Positions 7,028-7,697 of a stretch of 7,697 nt of DNA are shown piece after piece; positions within the stretch are counted from its first letter, which is position 1, and each line of letters starts with the position of its first letter. The DNA lies in NCBI GenBank assembly GCA_946633495.1, contig CAMPAX010000109.1, positions 1-7,697 of the forward strand, written 5' to 3'. This DNA is from an uncultured Lachnospiraceae bacterium (GTDB lineage Bacteria > Bacillota > Clostridia > Lachnospirales > Lachnospiraceae). Made by a program: the position numbers and the translations under genes. The notes beneath the pieces were generated by a model that was given only the letters and a program-made list of their open reading frames with translations, made no database searches and was not told the DNA's origin.

Positions 7028-7624
7028 TTATACGATCTTCCCCGTTGCTATATCGTTAATGGCCTGGGGAAGCAGCTTCCACTCCGCCTCTTCCATGATC
7101 CTTCGCTGAAGGGTTTCCGGCGTATCATCCGGTCGCACCTCAACCGCTTTCTGAAGAAGGATCGGTCCGGTATCCGTACCGCTGTCCACAAAATGAACGG
7201 TTGCCCCGGAGACCTTTACTCCCCGCGCCAGTGCCGCTTCATGCACCTTCAGTCCGTAGTATCCGGTTCCACAGAAGGACGGGATAAGTGACGGATGAAT
7301 GTTGATGATCCGGCGTTCGTATTTCTTTGTCATTTCCGGAGGGATGACCACCAGAAAACCGGCAAGTACGATGAGATCAGGCTGATACGAATCCACCTTT
7401 TCGATAAATGCCTCGTTAAATGCCGCACGGTCCGGATAATCCTTCGGGCTGATCACTTCGGAAGGGATTCCGGCTCTTTTTGCACGCTCCAGGGCGAAAA
7501 CACCCGGATTATTGCTGATCACTCCGACCAGCTCAGTATTTTGTACGGTTCCGGCCGCTACCGCATCGATGATCGCCTGCAGATTTGTACCGCCGCCGGA
7601 AACCAGAACCAAGACTCTTAACAT
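7028..7624 (-). CDS. purN: Phosphoribosylglycinamide formyltransferase (GART)
   Basis: Transfers a formyl group from 10-formyltetrahydrofolate to GAR, the step directly after PurD. The 198 residues fit the single-domain bacterial enzyme. Seen: phosphate-binding loop SGGGTNLQAI (9-18), the catalytic segment INIHPSLIP with Asn108 and His110, the following FCGTGYYGLKVHEAAL typical of clostridial PurN, and GATVHFVDSGTDTGPILLQ (140-158) with Asp151 at the place of the third catalytic residue. The ATG at 7624 is chosen over an upstream TTG (7660) because GAGGA lies six bases before it (7631-7635) and the protein then begins MLRVLVLVSGGG, as in homologues. The reading direction suggests purM may lie upstream, outside the window. 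Folate-dependent PurN, not ATP/formate-dependent PurT, is clear from the fold motifs. Confidence 0.97.
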   Translation of the reverse strand: MLRVLVLVSGGGTNLQAIIDAVAAGTVQNTELVGVISNNPGVFALERAKRAGIPSEVISPKDYPDRAAFNEAFIEKVDSYQPDLIVLAGFLVVIPPEMTKKYERRIINIHPSLIPSFCGTGYYGLKVHEAALARGVKVSGATVHFVDSGTDTGPILLQKAVEVRPDDTPETLQRRIMEEAEWKLLPQAINDIATGKIV

Positions 7625-7667
7625 AGTTTGTCCTCGATTGTGATATGATGATAGGGTCAAAAGGTCT

Positions 7668-7692
7668 ATGCGACGCGCTTGCGCAGTCGCAT
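7668..7692. repeat. GC-rich hairpin upstream of purN
   Basis: ATGCGAC (7668-7674) and GTCGCAT (7686-7692) are perfect 7-bp inverted arms. Inside, GCGC-TT-GCGC (7675-7684) continues the stem with one bulged A (7685), giving up to 11 pairs. The element lies 43 bp before the purN ATG and shares GACGCGCTT with the palindromes before radA. On the minus strand the hairpin is followed by ACCTTTTGACC, with a short broken T-run of four, so a weak terminator between an upstream gene and purN cannot be ruled out. A dispersed palindromic repeat is equally possible. Confidence 0.55.
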
Positions 7693-7697
7693 GTGAC

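Noticed and set aside
7655..7668. GGTCAAAAGGTC resembles a CtsR heptad operator, attractive because clpC lies downstream.
   Set aside because: CtsR sites need two heptads with three bases between; only the first heptad fits, the second is incomplete and spaced by one base.

Overview
All six genes recognised here lie on the minus strand, so transcription runs from the right edge of the window to the left. In transcription order they are purN (phosphoribosylglycinamide formyltransferase), purD (phosphoribosylamine-glycine ligase), clpC (AAA+ unfoldase), a small uncharacterised gene of 140 codons, a DUF4139/MuiA-family gene with a C-terminal zinc ribbon, and the first 282 codons of radA, which runs off the left edge. 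No tRNA, rRNA, CRISPR array, transposase or phage gene was seen. The DNA is of middling GC content, with a compact layout and purine-rich Shine-Dalgarno sites. The protein styles (ClpC with two Clp_N repeats, a PurN of the IPSFCGxGYYGLKVHE type, the 140-aa protein) suggest a Firmicute of the class Clostridia, most likely Lachnospiraceae. That assignment comes from family resemblance, not from a database search.

Right part (about 5694-7697): purN and purD catalyse neighbouring steps early in de novo IMP synthesis and are 62 bp apart. purD overlaps clpC by four bases (ATGA), and clpC has no convincing ribosome binding site of its own, so ClpC synthesis appears translationally coupled to a purine enzyme. 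The usual Firmicute partners of clpC (ctsR, mcsA, mcsB) are absent. A GC-rich hairpin lies upstream of purN.

Middle part (2512-3234): clpC ends without a clear terminator. A good sigma-A-type promoter with a roughly 100-nt leader that can fold precedes the 140-codon gene, which has a strong AGGAGG site. Downstream, the 150-bp gap holds a 47-bp interrupted palindrome (11-bp arms GGGGACAGAC-type, inner stem with a GNRA loop) that looks like a small dispersed REP-like element.

Left part (1-2511): the DUF4139 gene is followed by a 69-bp gap holding two tandem copies of a 12-bp GC-rich palindrome, then radA, which starts at TTG. clpC followed by radA is a familiar Firmicute neighbourhood. Here two poorly understood genes sit between them, and they are the least explained part of the window. 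I see no strong evidence of an entirely new multi-gene system. The best leads are the 140-aa protein with its own promoter, the zinc-ribbon DUF4139 protein, and the small palindromic elements between genes.
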